This document shows positions 1 through 14,400 of a stretch of DNA of 64,000 bases, in pieces. Source of the stretch: Fistularia commersonii (taxonomy: Eukaryota > Chordata > Actinopteri > Syngnathiformes > Fistulariidae). Numbering within the stretch: the first letter of the stretch is position 1; every line of letters begins with the position of its first letter. The DNA is taken from positions 6,207,001-6,271,000 of the forward strand of contig JBBMNZ010000028.1 of the NCBI GenBank assembly GCA_037954325.1. The letters run 5' to 3'. The notes under the pieces are model-generated. The model did no database searches and was not told the origin of the DNA. It saw only the letters and a program-made list of their open reading frames with translations. Made by a program: the position numbers and the translations under genes.

Positions 1-385
1 ACTGGGGAGAAGATGAGGAATCGGTCATCTGCTGGCGGAGAACAGAACTGCAGTCATTGTGTAAAGTTCAGTCACACCAACTGACTGGAAGCCATTCAGG
101 TGATCACCTGCACTAAATACAGTCGAATATCGAATAAAAAGAAAAGGCCATAATGTTTTCCCTCTCATCGTGTCATACACTGGCAAGTAGAAAGGGCTCT
201 TCCTGGAAATTACAGTAGAAAATTATAAATAAATATCAAACCGCATTTAGAATTTAAATAATAAATAATGATCCATCCACAGTGGCTGGCGGTGACTGTA
301 GGACCTGACACGCATGTGTGTCTATTGTCTCACAAGGGCTGCTCCTTAGCTCCACAATGGTGACTAATGTTAGTGAAAAAGAGAG

Positions 386-387
<2 letters not shown>

Positions 388-430
<43 letters not shown>
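388..430. repeat. (GT)n microsatellite
   Basis: An almost perfect GT dinucleotide run of about 43 bases. Confidence 0.95.
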
Positions 431-432
<2 letters not shown>

Positions 433-1372
433 GATGAATAGAGATGGTGCCCTAAGGTGAGGACAGACTATATTGGTGTGATTCTACTATTCACTATATT
501 AATGAATTGCCTAAAGGAGCAAATTAGGTTTTAATGGGTGTTACTTTACTAGCTTGCTTCTACCGCACACAAAGCTGTTTCACTCAATGTTCCTCCTGCA
601 CATTTTCAGGGGGAAAAAAAAGCAATTACGATTTGTAGTCTTTTCGGTGATGGCAAAATAAAATACAAATATTAGGAGGTCAAATTTGAAGCAAAAAGAG
701 CTTAGTCATTATGCGACAACAATACGAAGGGACTCTTTTTCCTCTACACTTTCAAAATCCACAACTCGTGCTGCCTGCGTGTTGTCCCTCCACTCCTATG
801 AATAAACTCCAAAAATGTTTTATTTATCCACCTTCAAACTGGCCGTGCTGTATCATTCACTATATTTCATTCAGCAGTAGGAGACACATTGTGCATTGAC
901 TAACTTGCAGGACATTGGTATAAAAGTGACATTTCAACAAAAAAAATGAAGGCAATGGTTGGACAGGTGTACTTGTAAACTTCACACAAGCCTTTCTATA
1001 ATGAGTTGCCATCGTCTCTGAACACGTGAAAAAACAACAACAAAAATAAACACTCCCATGTCCTCTATGCATGTCAGCCATAACCCCATGCAGCTTGTGA
1101 TCAAGCGTCAAATTTGCTCAGAAATCCCCGCTTTTCCAAACACAGATGGAAATTTTGGATACCATTTGTGTGGGTGAGTGAGGTGGTTTCCCCACGCTCA
1201 AGAACTGATGAGATATTTTTGACGCATATTGGTTTGCAAAGTCTTCAGAGAAATCTGAGGAGTCAGGTGTCTGTCTGCACAGAATGGATAGGCTGTGTGC
1301 CTCTATGCTCTAACTCCTCCACTGCATCTCAGGGCGCACAGCAAAATCAATTGCTTTATTGATCTATAACTA

Positions 1373-1560
1373 ATTAGGCGAAGATAAATGGTTCAACTAA
1401 ACAAATACAGGCTGTATAATGAGCCAATACAGTGCATGACATATTAATTGAGCTGTGCATAACATGAGGCAACCCTTCCCTTACATCCTGCAATGTTGTC
1501 AGCTGGCCAAAATGACTCTTGTTGCTATACCTGATGCTCCATCAACGCCAGCTCATAAAA
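1373..1560. promoter_or_regulatory. candidate conserved noncoding element
   Basis: A complex, non-repetitive AT-rich stretch with CTAATTAG near 1370 and ATTAATTG near 1445, and no coding potential. Such motif density is typical of enhancers near developmental homeobox genes. Conservation was not tested. Confidence 0.3.
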
Positions 1561-1768
1561 ATTCACTTTTTTAAAGCTGAAATAAAAAAGAAAATTAAGA
1601 AGGATTTTTTTTGTCGTCGCACCTTCGGATCTCATGTTAAAATCACTTTGCGGATTTGACATGTTGTAAGCAGTCAGCAGCGATCAAAGGCTAGTTAGTT
1701 TAATCTAGCACAGGGTCTGGCCCCGCGGGTCAAAGATCATGACCGATGTTATGGAGATGATGATGGTG

Positions 1769-1850
1769 GAGAGAGAGAGAAAGAGTGAGAGAGAAAGAGC
1801 GAGCAATAGAGAGAGAAAGAAAGAAAGAGAGAGAAAGAGAGAGAGAGAGA
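1769..1850. repeat. GA-rich simple repeat
   Basis: An imperfect (GA)n/(GAAA)n purine tract of about 80 bases. The opposite strand gives a spurious Ser/Leu-rich reading frame. Confidence 0.9.
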
Positions 1851-4626
1851 TCCCGGTGCTGATTAACCAAACATTCCAGCTTTCAGACCAGACCAAAAAT
1901 TAAATGGGCACATTATTCACACTTGTTACTAGTAAAAGACAAAAGACAGTTTGAAAGACACTCATTTTTTTCCCTGATTATTACATAAATGGAAAGAGTA
2001 ATGGTAATGTCAGAGAACTGATTATTTATACATTTTTCCCAAAATGTAGATAAAACAACCTTCCAGAGTTACCATTTAACAATGGTGCCGGCGTAGGTTG
2101 CAGATAGACTCATGACCAGGGGCTCCCTCTACAGGCCGACTGCTCAGTCCAGCAGGCAGGCAGGAAGCTCAGACTCTCACTGACAACATGCTCCCTCGCA
2201 ATGCTTCATTTGTCATAGCAGATGTTCAAACTATTTTCCCTGGAAGCCTAAAATCTGAAGAAGTAAATTAATATCCCCTCCCCTCCCATTTTAAGTCCCT
2301 CAGACTCAGTTCATAGCCTGCACTAAGTGCCCTTGTTGACTCAATTGGATTAGCACTAATATGTAAACACAGGAGGTAAGAGGAGTAATCCTCTAATGAG
2401 AAGAGAAAAAGTGAAATAAATAAGTTGAAATGCCATGTCTTGCCTTAAAGTGAGGCATCTGTCAGGTAAGCTGCGAAGATTGAAAGCAGGTATTAAATTT
2501 GGACCAGGGGATATTCCGAAGTAAACTGTTGTGACCATTCGGTGACAGCGTAATTACTAGTTTGTAAGTTCGTTGGATAATAGCAGTGCAACCTCCGGGG
2601 GATAAGACAAAGACTTGTTAATTATTAAAGCTTACATCAGACAGGCACTAGAGAGTTGCAATTATTAATGTTGTTGTTCTTGTTTGTGCTTAAACACTAC
2701 CTCTGCTGTTAATATGCTCATTAAGCAAAATGAGTGATTTTATTACTCTTGATTTGGTCTGGGGTTTGTTAAACATATCAGGGCTCAGCTGTCGTTATTT
2801 ACTGAGGGATAAACATTTCTGGCAGTTGTGGACAGGTGATGGGTTTTCATTCATTTCCACAGACATGTTCAAATTATTCTTATTTTCCCCTCTTAATCTT
2901 ATATTAATTATAAGAAATAATGCAGAGGCAACTGCCTTTTTTTTTACATCTCCAGTAAAATAGAGCAATAAACCAGCAGAGACGAGCATTTTATTTTTTC
3001 ATTTAATCACAGAGACGAATGTCACTTTTATGCTGCCACTCAACATTTAAACATCCTATTGCATGGCAGGCAAAATTAAACAAGTCTAACTGAGAAAATG
3101 TTCTCGCTAAAATTCCACTGCCGTGAAATTGCGCACCACTATAACATAATGACCTCCTGCAAATGAAAAATCGTTCCATTGATATTTGTTGCATGATATA
3201 ATACAGCTGAAAATATGACGGTGTTACTGAGGCGCAATCCAAAGAAGGCCTTTGATTCAAAAAAAAACAATATTATTATCCGTCCCTTTCATATTCCAAA
3301 CATATTATAAAAAAGTATTTATGTGATAATATCAAACTTATCTCTGAGTTTGAAAAAAACTTAACTTCTGATTAAACTTGAAATACCTCCTTAGATCTCA
3401 CCAGAGGTCATTTTCAGACATCCACGCTGTTGCTACTAGAGAGGAATCTGTTGATCAACTGAGTAAAACAATGATGAAAAAAAGGGATCTAAATATTAAA
3501 ATTTTACAATATATTTGGGGATATTGCAGAATAATTGTAAGCAACTAAACTTTTTTTAACGCGGCAACAATTACTTGTACTTTGAATCCTATATTCCCAT
3601 TTATCTTTACTTGTTTCTGTTACTTCTTATACTTCATTAAAGATACGGTGAATTGGGTCCGGCGAAGCAAATGTACACACAGCTTTGGCTCAATATGCAA
3701 AGATATTAGATTAACTTACTCCTGAAACACACAAACAGCACAAAGCAAACAGGCAATTATATTTGTTCACTCTCCATTGTGAACTCAAACCATATGCAGC
3801 TTTAAAGGGTGTTCTTCTTCCTAATGGGCCCCGTGGGAACGAAAGGGTTAATTGATGCAGATGTTGATCGCTTTTACACATGATGCGGCGAGCATCTCCC
3901 AAGTGGCCCCTATTAGAGGCAGTTTTAATGAAGTGCTAAACAGAAGGCTTTCCTACAGTGTGGCCTGTCCTCAGGAAAACTCTGCAAAGAAAGCATTTCA
4001 CAGGAAAACAAAGTCCCCTAGTGATTTTTGTGCCAAATCACCGAATCCTTTTCCGATCAATGCTTATTTCTCAACTTATGGAAGTGGGTGGAACACAACA
4101 TGAGAGAAAGTCAATCAGAGGTCTTATGCTGCTTAGGGCACATGAATGAGTGTGTTGAAATGTGGAGAAAAAATCCTTTTAGACGTTCACCTCTTCATGA
4201 GGAAACACTCTATAGGTATATGATTCAGAAATAGTAAACAAATTAACATCCGGGTTTAGCATGCTATTTCAAAGGTTGTTTCGTTTTCTATATTTGAGAT
4301 TAATCGGAAGCTTCGGATACACACAATGCACTGGAAATACACTCAGGCGATACCATATTGCATGACTGACTTTATATCCAAACCTGTTTTATTTGCACCA
4401 AAAAAGTAATAACAAACCACATAATATGTGTTAGTCAATGAAGTTTTGTTAAAGTGATGGTAATGTAATGGGGCTTCTCACGCAGCGTTACCAGCCCATA
4501 GTCACTAAATTCTGCTCATTAAAATGACAAACCCAAACACACAGTTACTGAGGCGTGATCTTCAGCTGTGTATGGCATCTGGCCCTGACGCACCTCCAAC
4601 CCCGACTCCTCGGGGAATCGTGCACT

Positions 4627-4639
4627 CACACACCCACAC

Positions 4640-4699
<60 letters not shown>

Positions 4700-4702
4700 A
4701 CA
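4627..4702. repeat. (CA)n microsatellite
   Basis: A CA run with a few CC interruptions at its left end. It produces artificial His-Thr and Cys-Val reading frames on both strands. Confidence 0.95.
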
Positions 4703-4919
4703 CAGCCTCAATCAAATTTTAAAACAATCAACATTCCTTTCATTTCCAATTTAGTCACCTGCCACGGGCTCCCATTAGTGTCCACTGTGATATCTTGTCA
4801 GAGCTTTATAAATAAGGACAGCGTCTTCATCCCCTTTTAGTCTGGAGGAGTTTTCTCCATTTTCCTCAGTCAGCTTTTCACTCCATACGTCAGCCTCTTC
4901 CATCCTGATTATCAGGAGA

Positions 4920-5170
4920 CAGCAATTTCAAAGAGACATCTTAATAGTGATGTCAACGTATTAATTAGAAGTGTTAATGAGCTAAAAGCAACCTAAATTA
5001 AATTAATGCAGCAATAGACAGAGAGCGAAATTAGCTTCAATTTCTGTAAATGATTCTGAAGTGTGCACAACATATCAGCCTGTCTGAACATTCCCATCCC
5101 CCAAAGCTAATCAAGAGCTACATTGCAATTAGCTGCTTAATTAAAGCAACACTCTGCTCGGAAAATCCGG
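4920..5170. promoter_or_regulatory. candidate conserved noncoding element
   Basis: A complex stretch with repeated homeodomain-type motifs: ATTAATTAGAAG near 4960, TTAATGAGC, TAAATTAAATTAATG, GCAATTAGC and GCTTAATTAAAG near 5140. No coding potential was seen. Enhancer status is inference. Confidence 0.35.
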
Positions 5171-7169
5171 CACAATTAAGTAATGGCTGTTATAGCATGA
5201 AGACAGACTGTATTTTTCTTCCGGAGGAAAAATAGAAAACAACATATTCTATCCCTAATGGCCTGCAGGGGATTGAGCCAGCCAAGATGTGCCAAGATGG
5301 AGAGGTTTCTATCTCACGCTTCAGTGGGGATCTTTTCTCCAGCTGGAAGCCTTGTGAATCAATGACAGCGAGGCAGATCAAACTGTCTTGCCCAGGGTTG
5401 CTAAGACATCTGAATTGGCACTGACCGGCACTGACTGTGTCCTAATCACCAGTTCTGTTTTAGCAGCTCAATGGCTTCCAGTTGGACGGAGGAGCTCCAG
5501 ACTATTGACACGTTGCACATATTTCAGCGGCGGACCTGTTACTGATCCCCGTGGCTGCGGACACTGTTGTCCTCCAGTCCCTGCTGGTGAGGCTGGAAAA
5601 CACCACCAATCGAGGATAAACAACATTAAAACCACAGAAAAGACTTCCGGCAGCTAGTAGATACCCGCCGAAGGGTGGCGTAAGTAAAGTAGGTGGCCGG
5701 GTGAAATATTGATTCTGTTCGCCGGATGAAATTTGAAATTAGGGTGCATTGCCTTTTTTGAGATCTTGTAAAAGGAGCCTCCGAAATACCTTTGAGCAAA
5801 GTGGCGCTTAGTCAGAGGGTATCAGTAGGGAAAAGCGTTTTTCCTAAAATATCGCCCGAGTGACAAATACGACATTCTCACCAACTCTTATCGCGTTTGA
5901 CAAAAATCCATACACGTGAATGCTGCCGAACGAGGTGAGGAGCCCCCCCGCTGGCAGGATGTTTGCCGTCTCTTAAAAGTGGCTGACTCGCGAGTGAGCT
6001 GAGATTAACGGCCTTTTTCGGAGGTGGAGTCCAGGGACCGTGGTGTAAACACCATCCTTCAGCAGGTGTAGGCCGCAGCAGAGCATATGCCATCAGGTAA
6101 CCAGGCTGATTTTCTCTACAGAGACTCCATTGTGATGGTTGTCCCCGGGTCTGTTTCTACTGGGAACTGGTGTCACTCAGACGCCATCTGCTATTAAACA
6201 GATTTGCCCGTTAAGAGCGTTTATCCACAGGCCGAGGAGCAGCGTTTCTCCCACAAAATCCCACACACCTGCCAAAGCGAGCAGGCAGGGAGACAGAGCT
6301 CCGCTCTGCATTTGTACTTCTTAATTCCTTCTTTAGGAATCACCCATGTAAACATAAAGCAGTTAAAGCAGCAGGCGCATGAAATGGCTCCGACCCCACA
6401 GAGCTCCAGGATACCTTTCCCTTTGCTGAGGAGAGGAGAAAAGACACCTGAAGTGTCTGAAGCTAAATTAGCTTTTCAAAGACAATAATTAGACTTCTCT
6501 CCCTAAAGGTAAATTACCTGCTAACCAACTGAACTGTGTTCTAATTATAGAATTTTGCCCACAAGCCATCGCCAAGGATCCTTTTACCTAGTAGGAGGAT
6601 GTAAAACACGTTTCAACAAAGAAAAAAATAATAATAATAACGTCGGAGCGGCAAAGCCTGAAGAATACAGACTTGAAACGTGCTGATGTGCCATTACTCT
6701 ATAACACGGAGGTGGAAAATGGATGGATCACTTGGAAAACCGCAATAACCTTTGAAGGATTTAAACAAGATAATTTCATACGGTATCCGGGTGGCAGCTA
6801 TCGTCGCTTATGTGCATTTTGACAGAGGAGGTTGACTGAGCAACACTGGATGGGTGACAACTAGGTACTTATCAGTGCTTTGCATATTTTGCAGCTGATG
6901 TCATGACACCGCAAATTGATTTGTAAGACTCCCAGTCAGTGAAGGGATATTGAATATTTACACTCGCCATGTAATAAAACCTATCATGTCTGCCATGGGT
7001 GGGGGGTTGCCGGGTTTCCGGGTTTCCTTGGCCTTTAGGTCCTGGTAATTTCTCATTGTTCTGCCGGGATGAGTGCGAAGCCTCCCGCAAGGCGGCACTG
7101 TGGCTGTAGATGGCCGTGAAACTACAACACGGGGGCCCCCGCACATTTGAATTCATCAGCTGCGCTGAT

Positions 7170-7560
7170 AGCCGGCGACTAATTAATATGTAAATTTTAC
7201 AATGTTTGTTTGCTGCTGCGTTAAACTTTGATGTGAGGAGAGGCTTCCAGGTTAACAGAGATTTAGCTGAGATTGAGGGCTGGAGACCTGCCACATATCC
7301 CAAACAGCCTGTAATCTAATATTTTATTTAAATACATTGACTAATACTGCGTGTCTCCACAGCTTAGACCTGGGAGACAGGCTCATGATATTTTATTAAG
7401 CCAGAGTAATTGAGAATCCCATCAAAATATGTAATTAAACACTTAAGCATAATTATCCATCGCAGTAGGAACCGAATGAATTAATTAAAAAAACGTCAAT
7501 ACATCAATTTATTTGAATTCCTTTGTCCCTTTTCTACTTGTAATAATTAACATTTTAATT
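7170..7560. promoter_or_regulatory. candidate conserved noncoding element
   Basis: Dense ATTA-containing sequence, with GACTAATTAATATG near 7178, GTAATTAAACAC near 7430, GAATTAATTAAA near 7477 and TAATAATTAAC near 7540. Its non-repetitive character and lack of an ORF suit a regulatory element near a homeobox gene. Confidence 0.35.
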
Positions 7561-7737
7561 GCCTTAATTTGTGATGAGCAAAAAAGAAATTCACAATTTA
7601 TTCAACACCAGCAATAAAGCAAGAAATTTTAGCTCATGGTTGGAAAAAGATGATGAATGATAGTTTCACACAGCTCATTGCAGCCGAGGAAAAAAAAAAA
7701 AGTAAAAGCATGGGATATGATGGGATGCATATTCATC

Positions 7738-7780
7738 TGTGTGTGTGTATGTGTGTGTGTGTGTGTGTGTGAGTGTGTTT
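7738..7780. repeat. (GT)n microsatellite
   Basis: A GT run with single-base interruptions. Confidence 0.9.
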
Positions 7781-8585
7781 GACAGGTGTTACATGCATTA
7801 TGGGGACTTGCCTCAGTTTTGAGGAAAGCAAGCTAATCCTTGAAACATATACGATAATATTAGGGTGTTCTGAGGATTAGGGTAAGGGTTACGCCTGGGC
7901 AAATGTTTAGGATGCATCTCAAGGAATTAGTCCGCGTCAGAGTGATGTCCTCTGAAGTGACAGAAACACGCGTGTGTGTTTTTGCTTGCTTGCCTGGGTA
8001 TATGTTCATTATCGGCAGGCTGCCTGGGTTTGATGCATACCTGGAGAGCAACTTGATATCCTCAGGCCACTACTACATGTCAGGCCATGAGAAAGATACA
8101 CACACAAGACAGAGGAATATCTCTGGCCCCGGTGGAGCCATTTACCTTTCTCCAAGTAGGTTCAAGATATTAATTAAGATAAATCTACCTCAATTCACAC
8201 ACTCTGCCATCTGCCTATTTATCAGAATTATGTTAATCATTTCTGTAGGGCAGAAGAATTATTACCCATTTCGTACCTAATTCATATTAACATTCAGAAC
8301 AAAATGATTTTGCATTCTGTTCCATATGGACCCCTTACACCATGACATCTTTTCAGCATATACTTGTAAAATAAAGGCTACGTCCATAATACTCAAACAC
8401 ACCGAATGACAGTTTTCCTGTCCTGTTGCTCCCACAAACAATACGGAGAGGTATCGTCCGTAACCATCCATGGCCTCATACTGTGCATTTATTCCTTATG
8501 ATGCAGTTTCTACATTTAAATGTATTTCACCAAGGAGCAAATTTTTGAAACATTCATTCCGTTTGTAATTTTTCTATTTGGCTTT

Positions 8586-8586
<1 letters not shown>

Positions 8587-8618
<32 letters not shown>
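8587..8618. repeat. poly-T tract
   Basis: About 32 consecutive T. Such tracts often mark the tail of a minus-strand retroposed copy, but no retroposon body was recognised beside it. Confidence 0.85.
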
Positions 8619-8621
<3 letters not shown>

Positions 8622-8999
8622 GGAGACGAGGGCTGAGGTGTGCAGGGGGGCAATGAGCCAGGTAATTAAACTCAGAGGAGATAATTATGATGAGGTGGCT
8701 GCTAGATTCACACCGGTCATTCTGCATTATGTGGGGCAGGCCGACAGGTGGTAGGCCTGCACCAGGTGACTGCTCAGCCAACACCAAACACCATATGACG
8801 ATTGCATAGCCTCCCCCCCGGTGAAAGACCCTCCTACACGTCACACATAATCTACATCCGCCATCCACTGTCTATACAGAATTGTTGGGTTTGATTTCGT
8901 GGCCGCGGTTGCCTTCGGCACACTCAGGTCAGAGTCAGGAGGTTGAAGGGGGGACTCCGATGCTAAAGCAGGGCAGATAATACTCCTGCACAAGCCAAA

Positions 9000-9240
9000 G
9001 ACTAATGAGGGTGAGGAGGAGGCCAGGCGATGCTATGTGATTAAATTTAGATCTGGTGGGAGATCTTGACCCACGGTGGCTTTCGTCTAAGTGACATTTA
9101 CCCAAGAGAAACACACTGCAGCTGGGGCTTATTAACCTTTTATAGATCTAAGCACTTCCTCCTGTCTTAATTGGCAATTGGATTATTAAATAGACCAAAT
9201 TCAGACTTATTTGATCCAACAAGGGCTACAATGTGGAGGC
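9000..9240. promoter_or_regulatory. candidate conserved noncoding element
   Basis: A complex block with GTGATTAAATTTAGATC, a TATAGATC motif and CTTAATTGGCAATTGGATTA near 9170. No ORF and no repeat character. Regulatory role is inferred only from composition. Confidence 0.3.
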
Positions 9241-12200
9241 TAGTTTGAAAGGTCGGGTCTTTTACAACATGTGCATCCAATCCATGCATGAGGTTCAAAG
9301 TAAATTATCTTGGACGATTTTCAGTCAATTATGGACTTGCAACAGGCATTATAAGAGGTAAGCCATTGGGTTAACTGTGACTCATGCAGCCAATAGCTGG
9401 TTCCTAAGAAATAAAAGTCAGCCAAAATCAATGGTTAAAGAACAAGAATCAAATGAAAGGTGGAAATCGTGTTAATGGCTTAAATCTATATGCTCGATGT
9501 TTAATTTGAAGTACATTTGTTTCTTTAGTCCCACAACAAGCAATTTCTTCCGCTTGGAGTAAATAATTTGAGTGATTTGACGTCTCCATTCAAGACACTT
9601 TCCAGTTAAAATGACATGGTAAAATGGGGCAAGGTAAAAGTTTCTAGTTTAGCTGCAAGTGAATAATTCAATTTATCTAATTAACCTTAGTTCAAGACTA
9701 AAGAAGGAGAATGCCAAATTCAGGCAGGAAATAGATATTCCCACTATTCATAAGGGGTATGTGCTAGAATACATTTCAAAAACTCAAAATACCTGGGAAT
9801 CTAGGTAAATGCAATAACTATAAAAATGCAAAAGTAAGAAAAGAAATAAAACAAAAAGTGCATTACTGCATTGGATTACACGGAAACTCACCTGGAGCTA
9901 TTCAGAATAATTCTTTTTTTCTCTCCATAATTTATCTTTCGTGAAAAGAACTTTATGAAATAATATCTTATCAGGGTTAGCAGTCCAGTAACCGCGGATA
10001 CAAACTTTTTAGATACTGCAGAGCAAAGTTTCATTTTTGTTAAGTTTTAAAAACTCTCTCCATCATCGTTCTAAGACTATTATCAGGAGGGGGGCTCATT
10101 GACGACTGTGTATGTCTCCCAGAATTCTGATTTTGTCCTAACCCCACGGCCTCGTGCACAGTCATCTGTCCTTGAGAGGGTGATCACACTTTATCTGAAA
10201 GTCATAAAAAATAAAAGTAATTTTTATTAATCTTTCCTTTGCCCTTGCATGTCCAAATTATTTTCTACAGATCTTTTCTTTCACGAACAAAGAACATTTT
10301 CTTCAAAAACTTACGAAATACATTCATCCAAAGGATGTGTGTGCTGTAAGTCCTGTGTATTATGAATCTATAATATAATGATGTGATATTCAAATGCTAG
10401 ATCAAAAAGAAAAGTGACAATTTTGTGTGTCATTGTCTTTTCAGGCTTCAATATTGTATGTGTGTCAATATCCCGCCATGTAACAGTTAGAATTCAACAT
10501 ATTTCTAAACTTTAAAGTTTAATGAATCAAAAACTTGAATATAAAATTAGAAAAAAATAATGTCACTGAGCTGCACACAGCATATTTTCCCAGCAGCTCC
10601 AAAACTGTCTCCTTGTGTTGATGAGAATATTCATTCAGTGCAAGACGGCCACTTTTATGGACTTCTTACAGTCAGTTAAGATGACCGACAAGCACTGGGA
10701 ACATTAGTTCTGTGCCAAAAGTCCCATACATCAACTGTCTTGTGGCAAGTAAAGGAGGGGATCAACATATTCTAAATGAGCAGACATAATCCCACTGAAT
10801 GTGAAGTTAAGCCATTTCATAATTAGCAGATTTTCTAATGTATGCCAGGCTTTAATGACCTTTGCAAATGAGAATGGTTGTTTGAATTTCCATCCTTCAC
10901 ATCGTTTTATCCCTGCCATATCTGCCTGATAGAATGGGTGCACCAGCTGATGATATGCATAAGCTTAATGAACAAGTGCACACACTTCTGAATGGAAACT
11001 GATGGGCTCAAGCCAGGGAGATTGGAAATGCATTTCCACACCTTGCATATCATCATCATGACCATAAGTGGTGTCTCTGTGACCCCGTTAACAATGCATT
11101 TTAAGCCTTTTCCTTCAATTAGGTACACTTCTCACTCAGCTTTCTCTCATTAAATTGGCATTACCATACTATGGCAAATAAATAAATAGATAAATATCCC
11201 CGAACACAAACTAGGTCTCCAATGTGTCACAGCCTTTTGAATATATCGTAACATTATCTTTCATTTGGCCGTGTGGATAACTATTACAGAGCAGAAGATT
11301 GACTCCACTGTCAGACTGAAGTGTTTCTCTATGGTTATATTTTACATGTAACTGAAACCAGCATGCACTGAACTCACTCTTACATGCATACACTAAAAAT
11401 ATATTGAGAATTTAAAATGCTGTGGGGGAGGATATTGATTTGAGTAAATTAGCATTCGATGATTTTTCTTTTTGTCCACATATGTCCCGCGTCTCATCAG
11501 TGCCATATGATATAATGCAATATATGCAATGCACCATACATGTTATGCAGTGACTTCAATGGTTTAGCTAGTTAACGGAATACGATCTTTTCATGCACCT
11601 TATAAACAATAAATATGGTGACTGGATAAATTCATATGCGTGGTACAATCAAATAAGATGACCAACATTTTGCTTTTTTATGGAGCCCCCAAGTTATGAA
11701 GAATGATAGCTTATTCTGAAGCTGAGTTAAATATGATTTGTAAAACACATTAAATAAATAGCAGAGGCAAGAAACCAACTGTGCATTTTGAAACGTAGGT
11801 TTTACCTCTGCCTTTGTCTGCGCCGTGTGCACAACAAGAAAGGTGCTTATTACTTTATTTTGCAGCAGGTTGCTCCTGAGCGTCTCTAAATCTTACTGCA
11901 GAGATGTCAAGGTGCACAGAGTGTAAGTATGGGGCTTTCCTTGTCACATGTTGCATATCAAAGAGTGGTTCTATGTCTGGGATGGCTCTGAACTACATTA
12001 AGACATTTACACATTCCTCAGACATTTACACATTCCTCTGTCATGGCCATTATGGTGTCTCATTATAGTATAACACGCGACCTCGAAGAAGATGTCATCT
12101 TGAAAGTAATGCTTTTGTCATTCCCAAATGTCCATAACCGAGTGCATCGGAGAGGAGTGATTGACCTTGACCAAGGGCATGGATCTGATGACACAACAGC

Positions 12201-12920
12201 CTTTTGGATTTGTTTCTGTTCACTGTCTGGGTAGTACTTTTTACCTTTGTTGCGGAGCAATAGGTGTCTATTTGTCTATTTGTTTCATTTAAAGTACAGA
12301 AATACTGTTTCAGCCGGCTGCCTTACATAAGGCTTTGTTTCGGTTCGGCCGTTTTTTAAATCCAATTAGTGGATGTAAAGTTGAAGTACAAAAATACTAC
12401 TCTTTCAGAACTATTGCTTTATAACATTTAAATACTTTTCTTATAAATGTGTTTGCAACCTTCATCCAGCTATGCTCTGAATGAACTGTGCTCCTCATCA
12501 GTCCTGCTTCAGTACACCATTGCATTAGAATCATCTGGCCATATGAATCCTATCCTAACGAGAAATATTTAAAATGTCTTCATTTAGTTTCCAAATTAAA
12601 TTAAGAATATTTAAAAAAAAAAATACATAGACACCTTAATTTCCAATTTGTCCACTATAAAATGTTTTTCCAATTTATTCAGACTTTCAATGAGCGGTCT
12701 CACTTAATCTGAAAAAATATCCATTTTCGTCATTGAAGTACCTAAACCTTACTAAATTAAATAGGAATAAATGAACAAATACGAATCTTATCCTTCAAAG
12801 ACAAAAGATATAACTATCAATAGCTGTTCTTTTGATTGAAAATTATACAAAATGTTCGGAATGCCCGTTAAACAACTCTGGCGTTTCTGAGTTAAGGCCT
12901 CTCCCTTGACCCGTGTCCCA

Positions 12921-12996
12921 CCCCTTTGCCAAGTATCGTGAAAATATGGCGAACAGTTTTTGCATAATCTGTCAGACAGATAAACAAACAAAGCGG
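12921..12996 (+). mobile_element. degenerate fish interspersed repeat tail
   Basis: The stretch from 'cccctttgccaagtatcgtg' to the 'cagacagataaacaaacaaa' tail resembles a very common teleost repeat in which 'aagtttggtgaaaatcggt' is followed by a Q/T-rich 'gacagacaaacaaac' tail. The copy is short and diverged. Family assignment is from memory. Confidence 0.5.
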
Positions 12997-13599
12997 ATTT
13001 AGGTGACAACCTGTCCTTTTTACGGTCATAATAAGGTTATTAGGTAGAAAGTATGAAATTGTCAGAGGTGATGACTAAGTACTGACTGGGGCTGATACTA
13101 AAGTTATAAGTAGTTCAAGGCAGGATTTGTTCTACATAGTATAACATAGTCGCACATAACACTGTATGAATATATTTGTAGCTGTTGATATTTGGATGAT
13201 TGAGGAAATTACCCCAAATCCCAAATGGTTCAAAATTAAAAAGAAAAAGTCACAGTGCCTGAATCTGCCATCCTAAGACGCCTGGAAACATGTGGCGGGC
13301 TCTGCTGAAAGCCACCAACATCCATTGCGACTTTAATGCTATCACACCCTAATCTATCTGGGATTTCATGTGTGTTAACACAGCTCCGAATGCAGGGAGC
13401 AAACACTTCAACAGCACTACATAAATGTCTCAGTATATTAACTTGACAATAAACAACCTATTCAATTCCAGGGATTTGCATGAGAAACGCGAGCATTAGC
13501 GAACAGAGACAAGTCTTCCAGCTCTCTGCTGAGGGGAGAGATGGCTTCAAACATGATCCTTTGTCAGACGGGATGGGAGACGCAGACACACAAGCCTCC

Positions 13600-13920
13600 C
13601 AGTTTTGGCAGATCTGGGCTCACAATGCCATAGATTAGTAACAGCCTGACCACAGAGCTGAAATAAGCTAATTGCTTAATTAGCTGACCCAATTCTATAA
13701 GCTCCTTTTAGCATATTAACAAGAGCTATGTAACAAATAGTTGTGCTTGACAGAGGCGTGTTTGTTTATGGAATTACAATAATGAGGATCAAATACAAAA
13801 CACGCAGTCAATGTTGAGGCTGAGGTGCAATTTATTCATCTAAAACGGAATTCAGTCTGATCCACATGCAAAGGAGCCTGGTGATTAATTGTAATTGACA
13901 TCCATTTTTACAGCTTTTTA
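13600..13920. promoter_or_regulatory. candidate conserved noncoding element
   Basis: Contains GCTAATTGCTTAATTAGCTG near 13667, an almost palindromic pair of ATTA cores, and GATTAATTGTAATTG near 13882. Complex sequence without an ORF, typical of a developmental enhancer. Conservation untested. Confidence 0.4.
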
Positions 13921-14089
13921 TGTTTACGTGTGCCGTGTTTACCCCTGTTTTCCTTTTATTTGGTTAAACAATTAAGCCGCTTCGGGGAATAGTTTGACCG
14001 CCCTTTCAATATTTCTGGACATTTGAGAACTGAGGGACAAATGAGAGAAGAGAGGGGAAAAAAACAAGAAAAATCTTATTAGATCGAAC

Positions 14090-14400
14090 GATGATTGAAA
14101 TTGATTAATTTACATTTTCTGCATGCGTTCTTTACATCCATGATCTTTGTTCAGCACAGGGAGTTCTGGGCAAAAGAGCACTATTTGTATGAGATGAACT
14201 CATCTATATGCTAATTCATTGGCATCTAGACCTGCTTCATTTCTTCCACACAGCACTGTTTACCTATTAGCTCTTATAGATGCAGCGGGAATTGGAATAT
14301 TAAAAGCCCAAAAAAGCAAAGGAATACAGCGCATTAGCAGTGCATCACCTGTTATTATATTTATATTAGGGTGGCATTTTGCCCTTTGTTTAAGCTGCAA
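14090..14400. promoter_or_regulatory. candidate conserved noncoding element
   Basis: Complex noncoding block with ATTGATTAATTTAC near 14100, ATGCTAATTCATTGG near 14208 and ATTAGCTC near 14266. Short overlapping frames on both strands are not gene-like. Confidence 0.35.

Noticed and set aside
6872..7303. 143-codon minus-strand open frame
   Set aside because: No family resemblance and overlapping frames on the same strand; composition is noncoding-like.
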